Shown here in pieces: positions 1 to 6,759 of a stretch of 45,976 nucleotides of DNA. The stretch is from Deltaproteobacteria bacterium (lineage in GTDB: Bacteria > Desulfobacterota > Binatia > DP-6). Numbering within the stretch: position 1 is the first letter of the stretch; the number at the start of each line of letters is the position of its first letter. A model generated the notes under the pieces. It was not told where the DNA came from. It was given only the letters and a program-made list of their open reading frames with translations, and did not search any database. The stretch is taken from contig VBKF01000150.1 in the NCBI GenBank assembly GCA_005888095.1, positions 1-45,976 on the forward strand, in the 5' to 3' direction. Position numbers and translations under genes: made by a program.

Positions 1-2
1 AG

Positions 3-1580
3 CTAGCCGCTCACCCGCAGCGTGAACTTCTCGCGGGCGGGCGGCTTGCCCGGCCGCTCGATCTCGACGACGAGCCCCCACGGTCCCGCCATCGTGAAGC
101 GCGCGCTCCCCTCGTACATCCCGTCGCCCCGCTCCTGCGCGCGGGCCTGCTCGATGCTCATGCCCGGCATGTCCATCGTGTACGAGAAGCTCACGGCGGC
201 GCCTTTGACGGGCGCACCGCTCGCGTCGCGGACGTGCACGCGGATGGCGTTCTCTCCGACCTTGGCCGGCCCGGCCGCCACGGAGACCGCGACCATTAGA
301 TCGCCGACACGCCTTTCCTCCTGCCCGGGACCCGCCTGACCGCCCATCTCCATCGGCCGGGCGCTCTCCATCTTCCAGTCGCCCATGCCGATGGCGCCCA
401 TCATCCCCATCATGCTCTCGGCCGCCTGGAGCTTGCTCTCGGAGTCGACGAGGAAGTTGGCGCTGGTCACGACGCGTTCCCCGGGGGAGAGGCCTTCCAG
501 CACCTCGACGTAGTCGTCGAAGCGGCTGCCGAGCTTCACGTCGCGCGGCACGAGCTGTCCGTCGGTCGACGCGACGAAGACCACTTGCCGGCGGCCGGAG
601 TCGAGCACGGCGGTCTCGGGGACCGCCACGCGTTCGCCCGCCGGGACGTGGAGCTCGACGTTGCCGTACATCTCGGGCAGGAGCTGATGCTTGCCGGAGT
701 TCGGGAGCTCGAACCGCACCTTCGCGGTGCGGGTCTTCGGGTCGATGGAGGGGTAGACGTAGGTGAGGCGTGCGGTCCACTCTTCCGCCGGATAGTACGC
801 CAAGGTGATGCGGGCCTCCTGCCCGACTTGGACGAACGGCAGCTCGTACTCGTAGATGTCCGCGTACACCCAGACCGTGGAGAGATCGGCGATCTTGTAG
901 AGGGGCATTCCCGGCTCGGTCCGGTGGCCCTTGAAGGCCATCTTCTCGATCACGACCCCCGAGATCGGCGAGTAGATCGTCTGGTAGAGCTCGGGCTTCC
1001 TGCTCTCCTCGAGCGCCCGGACCTGCTGGTCGGCGAGATCCCAGAGCCGGAGGCGCTCGCGGCTCGCGCGGACGAGAGACCGCGCACTGTCGAGCGCGCC
1101 CGGGACGTTGCTGCCGCCGAGGCGGCCGAGCGTCTCGTGGGCGAGCAGGTACTCCTCCTGCGCCGTCACCAGCTCGGGGCTGTAGATCGTGAACAGCGGA
1201 TCGCCCTTGCGGACCGGCTTGCCCGTGTAGTCGACGAAGAGGTCGCCGATGTACCCCTCCACTTTGAGCGTCACCTCGGCCAGCTTGCGCTCGTCGTAGT
1301 CTAAGCGGCCCACGGTCCGGATCACCTGCTCCAGGGGACGGCGCTCGACCGTGCCGTACGTGAGCCCGATCGCCTGCTGTTGAATGCCGTCGAGGCGGAT
1401 CGGAGCGCGGGCGAAGCCCTCCTCGGGTCGGACGCCTTCCGCCGCTGGCGCCGCCCGCTCCGCGGTTGGCGCTCCGGCCGCCTGCGCGTCGTCGTCTGCA
1501 ACGAACGGCGTGGGAGCGAGCAGAGCGACACCGATCACGAGGAACGGAACGAAACGTCTTGCCATTTCGGAATGCCTCAC
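3..1580 (-). CDS. CusB-family RND efflux periplasmic adaptor with C-terminal FixH/YtkA-like domain
   Basis: Periplasmic membrane-fusion subunit of a heavy-metal (Cu/Ag type) RND efflux pump. After an N-terminal signal-like segment come the lipoyl/hairpin and barrel regions (motifs LTYGTVERRPLEQVIRTVG, YIGDLFVDYTGKPV, IYSPISGVVIEKMAFKG, LYKIADLSTVWVYADIYE), all typical of CusB/CzcB adaptors. A methionine-rich linker near residues 390-415 leads into about 90 residues resembling the FixH/YtkA beta-sandwich (VHVRDASGAPVKGAAV, MDMPGM), so the protein is longer than a plain CusB. The GTG start overlaps the TGA of the upstream outer-membrane factor gene (GTGA at 1577-1580); an ATG at 1565 is an alternative. 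The inner-membrane pump gene would be expected next, beyond the left edge. Family is clear; metal specificity is inferred. Confidence 0.92.
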   Translation of the reverse strand: MRHSEMARRFVPFLVIGVALLAPTPFVADDDAQAAGAPTAERAAPAAEGVRPEEGFARAPIRLDGIQQQAIGLTYGTVERRPLEQVIRTVGRLDYDERKLAEVTLKVEGYIGDLFVDYTGKPVRKGDPLFTIYSPELVTAQEEYLLAHETLGRLGGSNVPGALDSARSLVRASRERLRLWDLADQQVRALEESRKPELYQTIYSPISGVVIEKMAFKGHRTEPGMPLYKIADLSTVWVYADIYEYELPFVQVGQEARITLAYYPAEEWTARLTYVYPSIDPKTRTAKVRFELPNSGKHQLLPEMYGNVELHVPAGERVAVPETAVLDSGRRQVVFVASTDGQLVPRDVKLGSRFDDYVEVLEGLSPGERVVTSANFLVDSESKLQAAESMMGMMGAIGMGDWKMESARPMEMGGQAGPGQEERRVGDLMVAVSVAAGPAKVGENAIRVHVRDASGAPVKGAAVSFSYTMDMPGMSIEQARAQERGDGMYEGSARFTMAGPWGLVVEIERPGKPPAREKFTLRVSG

Positions 1581-2821
1581 TGCTCGCTGCCGACCGCGCG
1601 CTCCAGGTCGGCATAGGCCTTCTCGAAGTCCGCCTCGGCCTGGAAGTGCTCGAGGTGGACGGATTCGATGGCGCGCACGCTGTCGATGAGGGAAAGGAAG
1701 TCGACCCTGCCCGTCTCGTAACCGACCTGCGACGCGCGCAGCGCCTGCTCGGCCTGCGGGATGTGCGTCGACAGGAAGAGGTCCCGCTGCGCGAGCGCTG
1801 TCTTGGCGCGCAGGTACGCCTGCCGCACCTCGCGCCGGATCCGGTCCTGCAGACGACGGAGGTCGGCCTGCGCCGTCGTGATCCGGGCGTTCGCCTCGCC
1901 GACGGCCGCGTCGTACTTGTACTTGTAGGCGAGCGGGATCGAGATCGAGACCATCGCGCCCAGCCCGTCGCGGCGGTCGAAGTTGTAGAAGCGTTCCGCC
2001 ATGAACTCGAAATCGGGGAAGTAGCCCAGGCGTGCGAACCGGCGGTTCGCCTCGAACCGCGCAATGGAGGCCTGCTGTGCCGCGAGCTCGGGGCGCTGGC
2101 GAAGGGCAACTTCCGTCAGCGACCCGATATCCTGCTCGAGCCGCACCCTCTCCGGCTCCTCCGGGATCCCGATCGATCCCGGATCCTCCCGGCTGAGCAG
2201 CGCGGCGAGCTCCGCACGCGCCGCGTCGACGCCGAGCGTCTGCGTGGTCACGCGGTTGATGAGACGCGTGAGCTCGACCTGGGCGCGCAGCACGTCGGGC
2301 TGGGAGACCTGGCCGACGGCGTACTTCTGCTCGGCGATGCGCGCGAGGCGCTCCACCAGGTCCTTGTCGCGAGAGTAGACGAGGAGGTTCTCGTGCACCA
2401 GCCAGAGGTCCCAGTAGGCGCGCTTCACGGCCGCGATCACCTCGAGCTGCACCATGTCCGCCTCGCGGCGGGCGACGTCGGCGTCGCGCTCGGCGGCGGT
2501 GCCCGCGAGCGTGCGCTTCCCCGGGAAGGGCACCTTCTGGGAGAGCCTCAGGATGTTGTTGTCGGCCCGCGTGACGTCGAAGGACTCGGGCGCGTTCCAG
2601 GTCTCGTAGCTGAATACCGGGTCGTCGTAGGCGGAGGCCTGCGCGGGCACGTAGGACGCGGCCTGAGCGCGTGCCCGCGCCGCCTTGATCTCGGGGTTCT
2701 GCACCCGTGCTTCCTCGATCACCTCGGCCAGGCGAATGGCCGGAGGTTCGTCTCCGCGTCCGGGCGCCGCCGCCACCAGCAGCACGGCGGCCACGAATAC
2801 GCCTCTCGTCGTCTGCGACAT
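1577..2821 (-). CDS. TolC/CusC-like outer-membrane efflux protein
   Basis: Outer-membrane channel of the efflux system whose adaptor gene follows with a 4-base overlap. The 414-residue product has a signal peptide (MSQTTRGVFVAAVLLVAAAP), then the two long alpha-helical repeats of the OEP family: EVIEEARVQNPEIKAARARA opens the first half and LTEVALRQRPELAAQQASI the second, with a characteristic RLSQKVPFPGKRTL segment. The ATG at 2821 was chosen because a good Shine-Dalgarno sequence (GGGAGGG) lies just upstream and the signal peptide starts there, although the frame stays open to 3058. Divergent from the small gene at 2963. Specific substrate unknown; a heavy metal is likely from the partner. 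Confidence 0.93.
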   Translation of the reverse strand: MSQTTRGVFVAAVLLVAAAPGRGDEPPAIRLAEVIEEARVQNPEIKAARARAQAASYVPAQASAYDDPVFSYETWNAPESFDVTRADNNILRLSQKVPFPGKRTLAGTAAERDADVARREADMVQLEVIAAVKRAYWDLWLVHENLLVYSRDKDLVERLARIAEQKYAVGQVSQPDVLRAQVELTRLINRVTTQTLGVDAARAELAALLSREDPGSIGIPEEPERVRLEQDIGSLTEVALRQRPELAAQQASIARFEANRRFARLGYFPDFEFMAERFYNFDRRDGLGAMVSISIPLAYKYKYDAAVGEANARITTAQADLRRLQDRIRREVRQAYLRAKTALAQRDLFLSTHIPQAEQALRASQVGYETGRVDFLSLIDSVRAIESVHLEHFQAEADFEKAYADLERAVGSEQ

Positions 2822-2962
2822 ACTCCCTCCCCGATTGCCTCGTCGGCGAGCAGTGATGCCAAATGGGCGGGCAATCACGACCGGGGCAGAACCATCACCC
2901 GTGCATTCCGTGATGCGTACCAGGACACCTCGTGGCATCCGCCTTGCTCCGACCCGGGTACA

Positions 2963-3253
2963 ATGGCTGGGCGACTCGCTCCCCTTGTTCTCGCTCTCGT
3001 GCTCGTCGGTGGGCCGATCTCGAGCGCGAGCGACCCATGTCCCGGCTACGTCGAGCATCTGCGGCTGGCCCGTGCGTACCTCGACCGCGGCGAGCGCCCG
3101 AGTGCGCTGGCCGAACTGCGCCGCGCCCGCGAGGAACTCAAGGCGTGCCTGCGGGGCGACGAAGGCGTAGTGGCCTTGGCGGCGCTTGCGGTCGGGCCGC
3201 GTCGAGGCGACGCGAGCGTGGCCTTACGGGGTCCCCTGCTCGGCGCGCTGTAG
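2963..3253 (+). CDS. Small secreted TPR-like hypothetical protein
   Basis: A 96-residue protein with a clear signal peptide (MAGRLAPLVLALVLVGGPIS) and one TPR-like helical hairpin (LRLARAYLDRGERPSALAEL). It contains two cysteines after the signal region (PCPGY and KACL). The frame is open far upstream, but the signal peptide marks the ATG at 2963. A TACAAT hexamer overlaps the start codon region, so a leaderless transcript is possible but unproven. The last 30 bases overlap the end of the convergent gene at 3224. Function unknown; the position next to the metal-efflux genes suggests an envelope role, which is inference only. Confidence 0.5.
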   Translation: MAGRLAPLVLALVLVGGPISSASDPCPGYVEHLRLARAYLDRGERPSALAELRRAREELKACLRGDEGVVALAALAVGPRRGDASVALRGPLLGAL

Positions 3254-3532
3254 GGCCCTATCGATTGCATCGGGCGCGACAGGCTTCCCGCGCTCGAGGT
3301 CCTCGATGAGGCCGTTGACGCGTTGCTGCTCGAGGAGCAGGACCTGGCGTGCGCCGCCCTTTGTCTGATCGGCTCGCCGAGCCAGATTCGCCTCGGCCGC
3401 CTTCAGGCGGGCGACGGCCTGCCTCTGTTGGCCCGCCTTCAGCTCGCTGATCGCGTGTGACTCCCCCGCGGCCACCTGGGCCGTGGCGGAGATGGCGAAG
3501 ATTGTCAGCAGCAGAGTCTTCGTGGTCTTCAT
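3224..3532 (-). CDS. Small secreted helical hypothetical protein
   Basis: A 102-residue product with a signal peptide (MKTTKTLLLTIFAISATAQV) followed by a largely charged, helical region rich in Ala, Arg, Glu and Gln (LKAGQQRQAVARLKAAEANL, LEQQRVNGLIEDLERGK). This resembles small periplasmic coiled-coil proteins. The ATG at 3532 has a strong Shine-Dalgarno (GGGAGAG) and was preferred over the upstream frame extension to 3586. It is transcribed in the same direction as the Cys-rich gene upstream (3623-3988), with 90 bases between. That gap holds an inverted repeat able to pair with this ribosome binding site. No recognised family. Confidence 0.65.
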   Translation of the reverse strand: MKTTKTLLLTIFAISATAQVAAGESHAISELKAGQQRQAVARLKAAEANLARRADQTKGGARQVLLLEQQRVNGLIEDLERGKPVAPDAIDRALQRAEQGTP

Positions 3533-3534
3533 GA

Positions 3535-3620
3535 TTCTCTCCCTTGCTCGCGCGACGAAACGTCGCGCACCCTGCCCGCGGCGCATCAGCCCCGACGGGC
3601 CGTCGCTGGTTGGGAGAGAA
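3535..3620 (-). promoter_or_regulatory. Candidate SD-sequestering leader structure
   Basis: On the minus-strand mRNA the Shine-Dalgarno of the gene starting at 3532 (GGGAGAGAA, 3535-3543) is exactly complementary over nine bases to TTCTCTCCC at 3612-3620, just after the stop codon of the preceding gene. Between them sits a perfect 8-bp hairpin with a 3-base loop (3550-3568, GCGCGACG arms). The pairing would hide the ribosome binding site unless it is opened, for example by ribosomes finishing the upstream gene. Pairing is seen in sequence; regulation is inference. Confidence 0.35.
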
Positions 3621-3622
3621 GT

Positions 3623-3988
3623 CTAGAGGCGGAGCGAACGGATCAGGAGAAAGACGGGGCTCGCGCGCGCGACGGGATCGGAAGGACCCGACGTCTGGAC
3701 GTAGGTCCCATCCACGCTGCCGCCCGAGACCGGACACGAGAGACCGACCAGGAACGTGGGGTGCAGCTTGGCGGACGGTGCGAGCGTGGCCTGCTCGGCT
3801 GAGGCCTGCTCAACGCTGCAGCAGCGCGCTGCCTTTGCGATGCCGCGGTTCTGGTGCTGACACCGCGTTGCGCAGCAGCGGGCGGCGCGCAGCTCGCGCA
3901 TCGTCCGGGACGGGACCGCGTAGGCAACCTGGACCGCTACCGTGATCGATAGGGCAGACGCGACCGCGATGAGAGACCGGATACGCAC
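3623..3988 (-). CDS. Secreted cysteine-rich hypothetical protein
   Basis: A 121-residue protein with a signal peptide (MRIRSLIAVASALSITVAVQ, cleavage likely after AYA). Cysteines cluster in RCCATRCQHQ and ARCCS, with one more in LSCPVSGG. Such CC pairs with nearby His suggest disulfides or metal binding. The gene lies between metal-efflux genes and a desaturase-like gene, with its start only 20 bases from the divergent gene at 4009, so the two starts must share a compact promoter region. Same strand as the small helical gene at 3224. No family recognised; a metal-related role is a guess from context. Confidence 0.6.
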   Translation of the reverse strand: MRIRSLIAVASALSITVAVQVAYAVPSRTMRELRAARCCATRCQHQNRGIAKAARCCSVEQASAEQATLAPSAKLHPTFLVGLSCPVSGGSVDGTYVQTSGPSDPVARASPVFLLIRSLRL

Positions 3989-4008
3989 CGAGCCTGAAGC
4001 TACTCTCG

Positions 4009-4899
4009 GTGGCCTGGTTGTGCAACGGTCCCCATGTGCCGGCTGACGTCGTCCCGCCGATCGTGAGCGGGCCCCTCCTTGCCGGGACCTTCCTCGTGCT
4101 CGTGTGGCTCGAGCAGCGCTACCCCCTCAGGCGGTCCGTCGAGCCCAAGCTGCGACGCACGGCCCGCAACCTCGCCGTCGCGACCTTCAGCGCGGGTGCG
4201 GTCCATTTCGTGGAGCTGCCGGCGATATTGCCGCTGGCGCGGTGGGTCGAGGCGGGGAGATGGGGCCTCCTCGGCTGGGCACCCCTGCCCACCTGGCTCC
4301 ATCTCCTGCTCGCCGTCGTGTTCATGGACTACACGCTCTACGGCTGGCACGTGCTCACGCACCGCGTGCCGTTCCTCTGGCGGTTTCACGTCGTGCACCA
4401 CGTGGACCTCGACCTCGACGCCTCGACGGCGCTGCGCTTCCACTTCGCCGAGATCGTGATCTCGATCGGGTGGCGCATCGCGCAGGTGGTGCTGATCGGC
4501 GTGCCGCCGCTCGCCCTCTCGGCCTGGCAGACCGCGACGCTCGTCTCGATCATGTTCCACCATGCGAACGTGCGCCTGCCGATCGCGGCCGAGCGGCGCC
4601 TCAACCGGTTCATCGTGACGCCGCGCATGCACGGCATCCACCACTCGACCGTGCGCGAGGAGACGGACTCGAACTGGTCGAGCGGTCTCACCCTCTGGGA
4701 TTGGCTGCACGGCACCCTCCGGCTCGACGTGCCACAGGAGGAGGTCACGATCGGCGTCCCCGCCTACCGCCACCCGCGGGAGGTGACGCTCGGCAGGCTC
4801 CTCGCGATGCCCTTCGGACGCACGCGGCCGAGCTGGGAGCTCCCGGGAGGCGGCCGGCCCGCCCGCGCCGCCGCACCCGGTCCGAGCCTGCTCGGCTGA
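4009..4899 (+). CDS. Sterol desaturase / fatty-acid hydroxylase superfamily protein
   Basis: Integral-membrane diiron protein of the fatty acid hydroxylase superfamily (296 aa). The histidine clusters of the family are present: HVLTHRVPFLWRFHVVHH (HxxxH then HxxHH) and HGIHHS near residue 210, with HHANVRLP between. Hydrophobic segments near the N-terminus (VSGPLLAGTFLVLVWLE) and before the first His cluster are consistent with membrane embedding. The substrate (sterol, carotenoid, fatty acid or other lipid) cannot be told from sequence. The GTG at 4009 is the longest start; TTG at 4018 or GTG at 4036 are possible and no strong ribosome site settles it. Convergent with the methyltransferase that follows. 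Confidence 0.85.
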   Translation: MAWLCNGPHVPADVVPPIVSGPLLAGTFLVLVWLEQRYPLRRSVEPKLRRTARNLAVATFSAGAVHFVELPAILPLARWVEAGRWGLLGWAPLPTWLHLLLAVVFMDYTLYGWHVLTHRVPFLWRFHVVHHVDLDLDASTALRFHFAEIVISIGWRIAQVVLIGVPPLALSAWQTATLVSIMFHHANVRLPIAAERRLNRFIVTPRMHGIHHSTVREETDSNWSSGLTLWDWLHGTLRLDVPQEEVTIGVPAYRHPREVTLGRLLAMPFGRTRPSWELPGGGRPARAAAPGPSLLG

Positions 4900-4917
4900 G
4901 AAACTCCAAACGCTGCC

Positions 4918-5571
4918 TCAGCGCCAGGCGATCTCGGCGACCCGAACCGTCAGCGGGAGGCCCTCCTCGCGGACGGGGTGCTCGACGGCGCGCCAGGCGA
5001 GGCCGGCGGTGTCGAGCGCCGAGTAGAAGCCGAGCGTGTCGATGCGCCGCGCGTCGGCCACCAGCGCCCGGCCCCCGGGCGCCAGGAGGCGAGCGATCGT
5101 GTGGACGACCGCGTCGAATGCCGTGCGGTCGTACAGCACTTCGGCTGCCAGCACGAGGTCGAACCGTCCGGCGACGGCCGGCGTGGTGATGTCGGCGACC
5201 ACGCACTGAACGTCCACGAGCCTGTTCGCCGCCGCACTCGCGCGCACGAAGGCGAGCGGCGCCACCACCCGGTCGACGAACGTCACGCGCGCGCCGCGGC
5301 GCGCGGCGACGAGGCCCGGGAGCCCGAGGCCGCAGCCGAGCTCGACCGCCGAGCGCGCACCGCGCGGCACGGCCTCGGCCAGCACCGCCGCGCCCGTCCA
5401 GCGATGGGCCCAGTAGGGCGGCTCGGGCGGATCGTCGCCGGCGAGCAGCGCCGTGCGGTCGACGTGACGCTCGAGATCCGCGACCTCCCACAGTGCGATC
5501 GCCTCGGCACCGACGTCGATCCGGGAAAGCGTCGCGGGGAATCCCGCAATGACCGCCCGCTCTGTTGTCAC
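4918..5571 (-). CDS. Class I SAM-dependent methyltransferase (Methyltransf_16-like)
   Basis: Rossmann-type methyltransferase. The SAM-binding motif ELGCGLGLPG is followed by ARVTFVDRV (acidic residue after strand 2), VVADITTP, and DLVLAAEVLYD, which matches the METTL/nicotinamide-N-methyltransferase-like group (Methyltransf_16), often protein or small-molecule methyltransferases. Upstream, YWAHRWTGAAVLAE is also typical of that group. The start is uncertain. The GTG at 5571 sits just outside a perfect palindrome that precedes the divergent gene at 5603, and was chosen for that reason. ATG codons at 5604 and 5613 would run through the palindrome and overlap the neighbour. Substrate unknown. 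Confidence 0.8.
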   Translation of the reverse strand: MTTERAVIAGFPATLSRIDVGAEAIALWEVADLERHVDRTALLAGDDPPEPPYWAHRWTGAAVLAEAVPRGARSAVELGCGLGLPGLVAARRGARVTFVDRVVAPLAFVRASAAANRLVDVQCVVADITTPAVAGRFDLVLAAEVLYDRTAFDAVVHTIARLLAPGGRALVADARRIDTLGFYSALDTAGLAWRAVEHPVREEGLPLTVRVAEIAWR

Positions 5572-5577
5572 TCGGGC

Positions 5578-5602
5578 GGACGCGGTGCTATGCACCGCGT
5601 CC
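5578..5602. promoter_or_regulatory. Perfect 25-bp palindrome abutting a start codon
   Basis: Arms GGACGCGGTGC (5578-5588) and GCACCGCGTCC (5592-5602) are exact complements around a 3-base centre, TAT. The palindrome ends at the base before the ATG at 5603 and lies between two divergent genes. It could be an operator for a dimeric repressor or, in the plus-strand mRNA, a hairpin covering the ribosome binding region. No Shine-Dalgarno is visible for the gene at 5603. Confidence 0.45.
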
Positions 5603-5866
5603 ATGGAAGACATGGTGCGCCAGACCGATCAGATCATCAACTTCACCAACGAGATCAACCGCCGCATCGCCGAGTCCGGCATCACCGGTGTCGAAGGCCT
5701 CGTCGGCCTCTACGATCAGCTCCGCAGCGCGCTCGGGAAGGTGAGCCAGCAGGAGCTCGAGTGGGCCCAGGGCGAGGTGAGCCGCGTGCTCGAGCGCCTG
5801 CGACGGCTCTCCGAGGAATTGTCGCACCTCGCCGCCTTGAAGGCGGCGCTCGAAACGGGGCACTGA
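5603..5866 (+). CDS. Small coiled-coil hypothetical protein
   Basis: An 87-residue soluble protein without signal or membrane segment. Most of it is predicted helical, with heptad-like spacing (VRQTDQIINFTNEINRRIAE, VSRVLERLRRLSEELSHLA). It could form a helical bundle or dimer. The frame is open to 5549, but the extension lacks the character of the rest and crosses the palindrome, so the ATG at 5603 was chosen. Divergent from the methyltransferase. No family recognised, function unknown. Confidence 0.6.
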   Translation: MEDMVRQTDQIINFTNEINRRIAESGITGVEGLVGLYDQLRSALGKVSQQELEWAQGEVSRVLERLRRLSEELSHLAALKAALETGH

Positions 5867-5898
5867 GCCAGCGGACGCAGGCCGCCGGCGCGCCGCCG

Positions 5899-6252
5899 CT
5901 ACTTCACCGCCTCGACGACGATCCCCTGCAGACCGCCCTGGGCAACCTTGTTGCCATCGATCGTGATCTTCTCACCGGCCTTGTCCTTCGCCTGCCCGTA
6001 GGGCTTCGCGTTCTCGTGGTCCTCCAGGAGGAGGAACACCTGCTTGTCGTCCGTGAGCAGGCCGAGCGGGATCCCCTTCTTGGCGCACGTCTCGGCGCAC
6101 TTCTTGTGGCTGGGACCCCGGCTGGTCTCCGGGTGCGCCATGTAGCACGCCAGGTCCACGACCTCGCCGGTGAGCGTGTCGGCCCGCACCGCGGGGGTCA
6201 AGAGGAGCCCGGCGACCACGGCGGCGAGCACTGAGAGCAATCGCATTCGCAT
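5899..6252 (-). CDS. Secreted Cys/His-containing conserved hypothetical protein
   Basis: A 117-residue exported protein: signal peptide MRMRLLSVLAAVVAGLLLTP, then a compact domain beginning TLTGEVVDLACYM, with a conserved-looking Cys/His cluster (HKKCAETCAKKGIPLGLLTD) and a C-terminal beta region (KITIDGNKV, LQGIVVEAVK). I have the impression of a recurrent small periplasmic family with this ACYxxH...CAxxCxxxG pattern, but no name. The ATG at 6252 has a strong Shine-Dalgarno (GGGAGGGG) and was chosen over the TTG at 6267. Possible metal or heme-pocket role from the Cys/His set; this is inference. Confidence 0.72.
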   Translation of the reverse strand: MRMRLLSVLAAVVAGLLLTPAVRADTLTGEVVDLACYMAHPETSRGPSHKKCAETCAKKGIPLGLLTDDKQVFLLLEDHENAKPYGQAKDKAGEKITIDGNKVAQGGLQGIVVEAVK

Positions 6253-6309
6253 ACCATCCCCTCCCAACGATCGGAATCGTTCCTATTGTCCCTACCCGGC
6301 GTGGGCCTG

Positions 6310-6759
6310 TCAGTCAAACTCGCCGGCCGGCACGGCGTCGGGCGCATCCAGCGGCGGCGTGAAGACGGCGAGGGTGACGGCCCGCCCTCGACCCTCGTTC
6401 ACGAACCCGTGCGGGGTCCCGCGCGGGATGAGCACGGCGTCGCCGGCCCGGAGCCGAATGTGCGTGTGGCCGAGAGTGAGCGTGCCCCGCCCGCGCAGCA
6501 CGAACACCGTGAGGTCGTGGGCGGCGTGGCGGTGCGGCGCCTCCCGATCCCGCACCTGGACGACGTGGTAGCTCGCGGTCTCGGTGCGGGCGACCCGATC
6601 GGCGCGGATGTTCTCGTCCGCCGGCACGTGGGCGGCGAGGAACGCGTCGAGCCCATCGGCCAGCGGCCCGATCGCGACCTCGGGGACGCGTGCCGCGCAC
6701 CCCACGAGGAGCGCGGCGAGGAGTAGACTGCTACGCGTCGCCCTCGCCCCCGCGTCCAC
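6310..6759 (-). CDS. Cupin-domain lipoprotein
   Basis: A 149-residue protein with a signal peptide ending in a lipobox (LLVGC), so a likely lipoprotein. It is followed by a single cupin barrel: HRHAAHDLTVFVLRGRGTL (motif 1 with metal-binding His and Asp) and DAVLIPRGTPHGFVN (motif 2). Ligand or enzymatic activity cannot be assigned. The GTG start at 6759 lies inside the end of the upstream kinase-like gene (29-base overlap), suggesting translational coupling. Its reading frame occupies exactly where the missing ATPase domain of that kinase-like protein would be expected. Confidence 0.78.
   Translation of the reverse strand: MDAGARATRSSLLLAALLVGCAARVPEVAIGPLADGLDAFLAAHVPADENIRADRVARTETASYHVVQVRDREAPHRHAAHDLTVFVLRGRGTLTLGHTHIRLRAGDAVLIPRGTPHGFVNEGRGRAVTLAVFTPPLDAPDAVPAGEFD

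Noticed and set aside
1466-2962. Long plus-strand frame extending upstream of the small secreted gene at 2963
   Set aside because: The upstream part is antisense to the efflux genes and lacks protein-like features; only the signal-peptide-led part from 2963 was kept.
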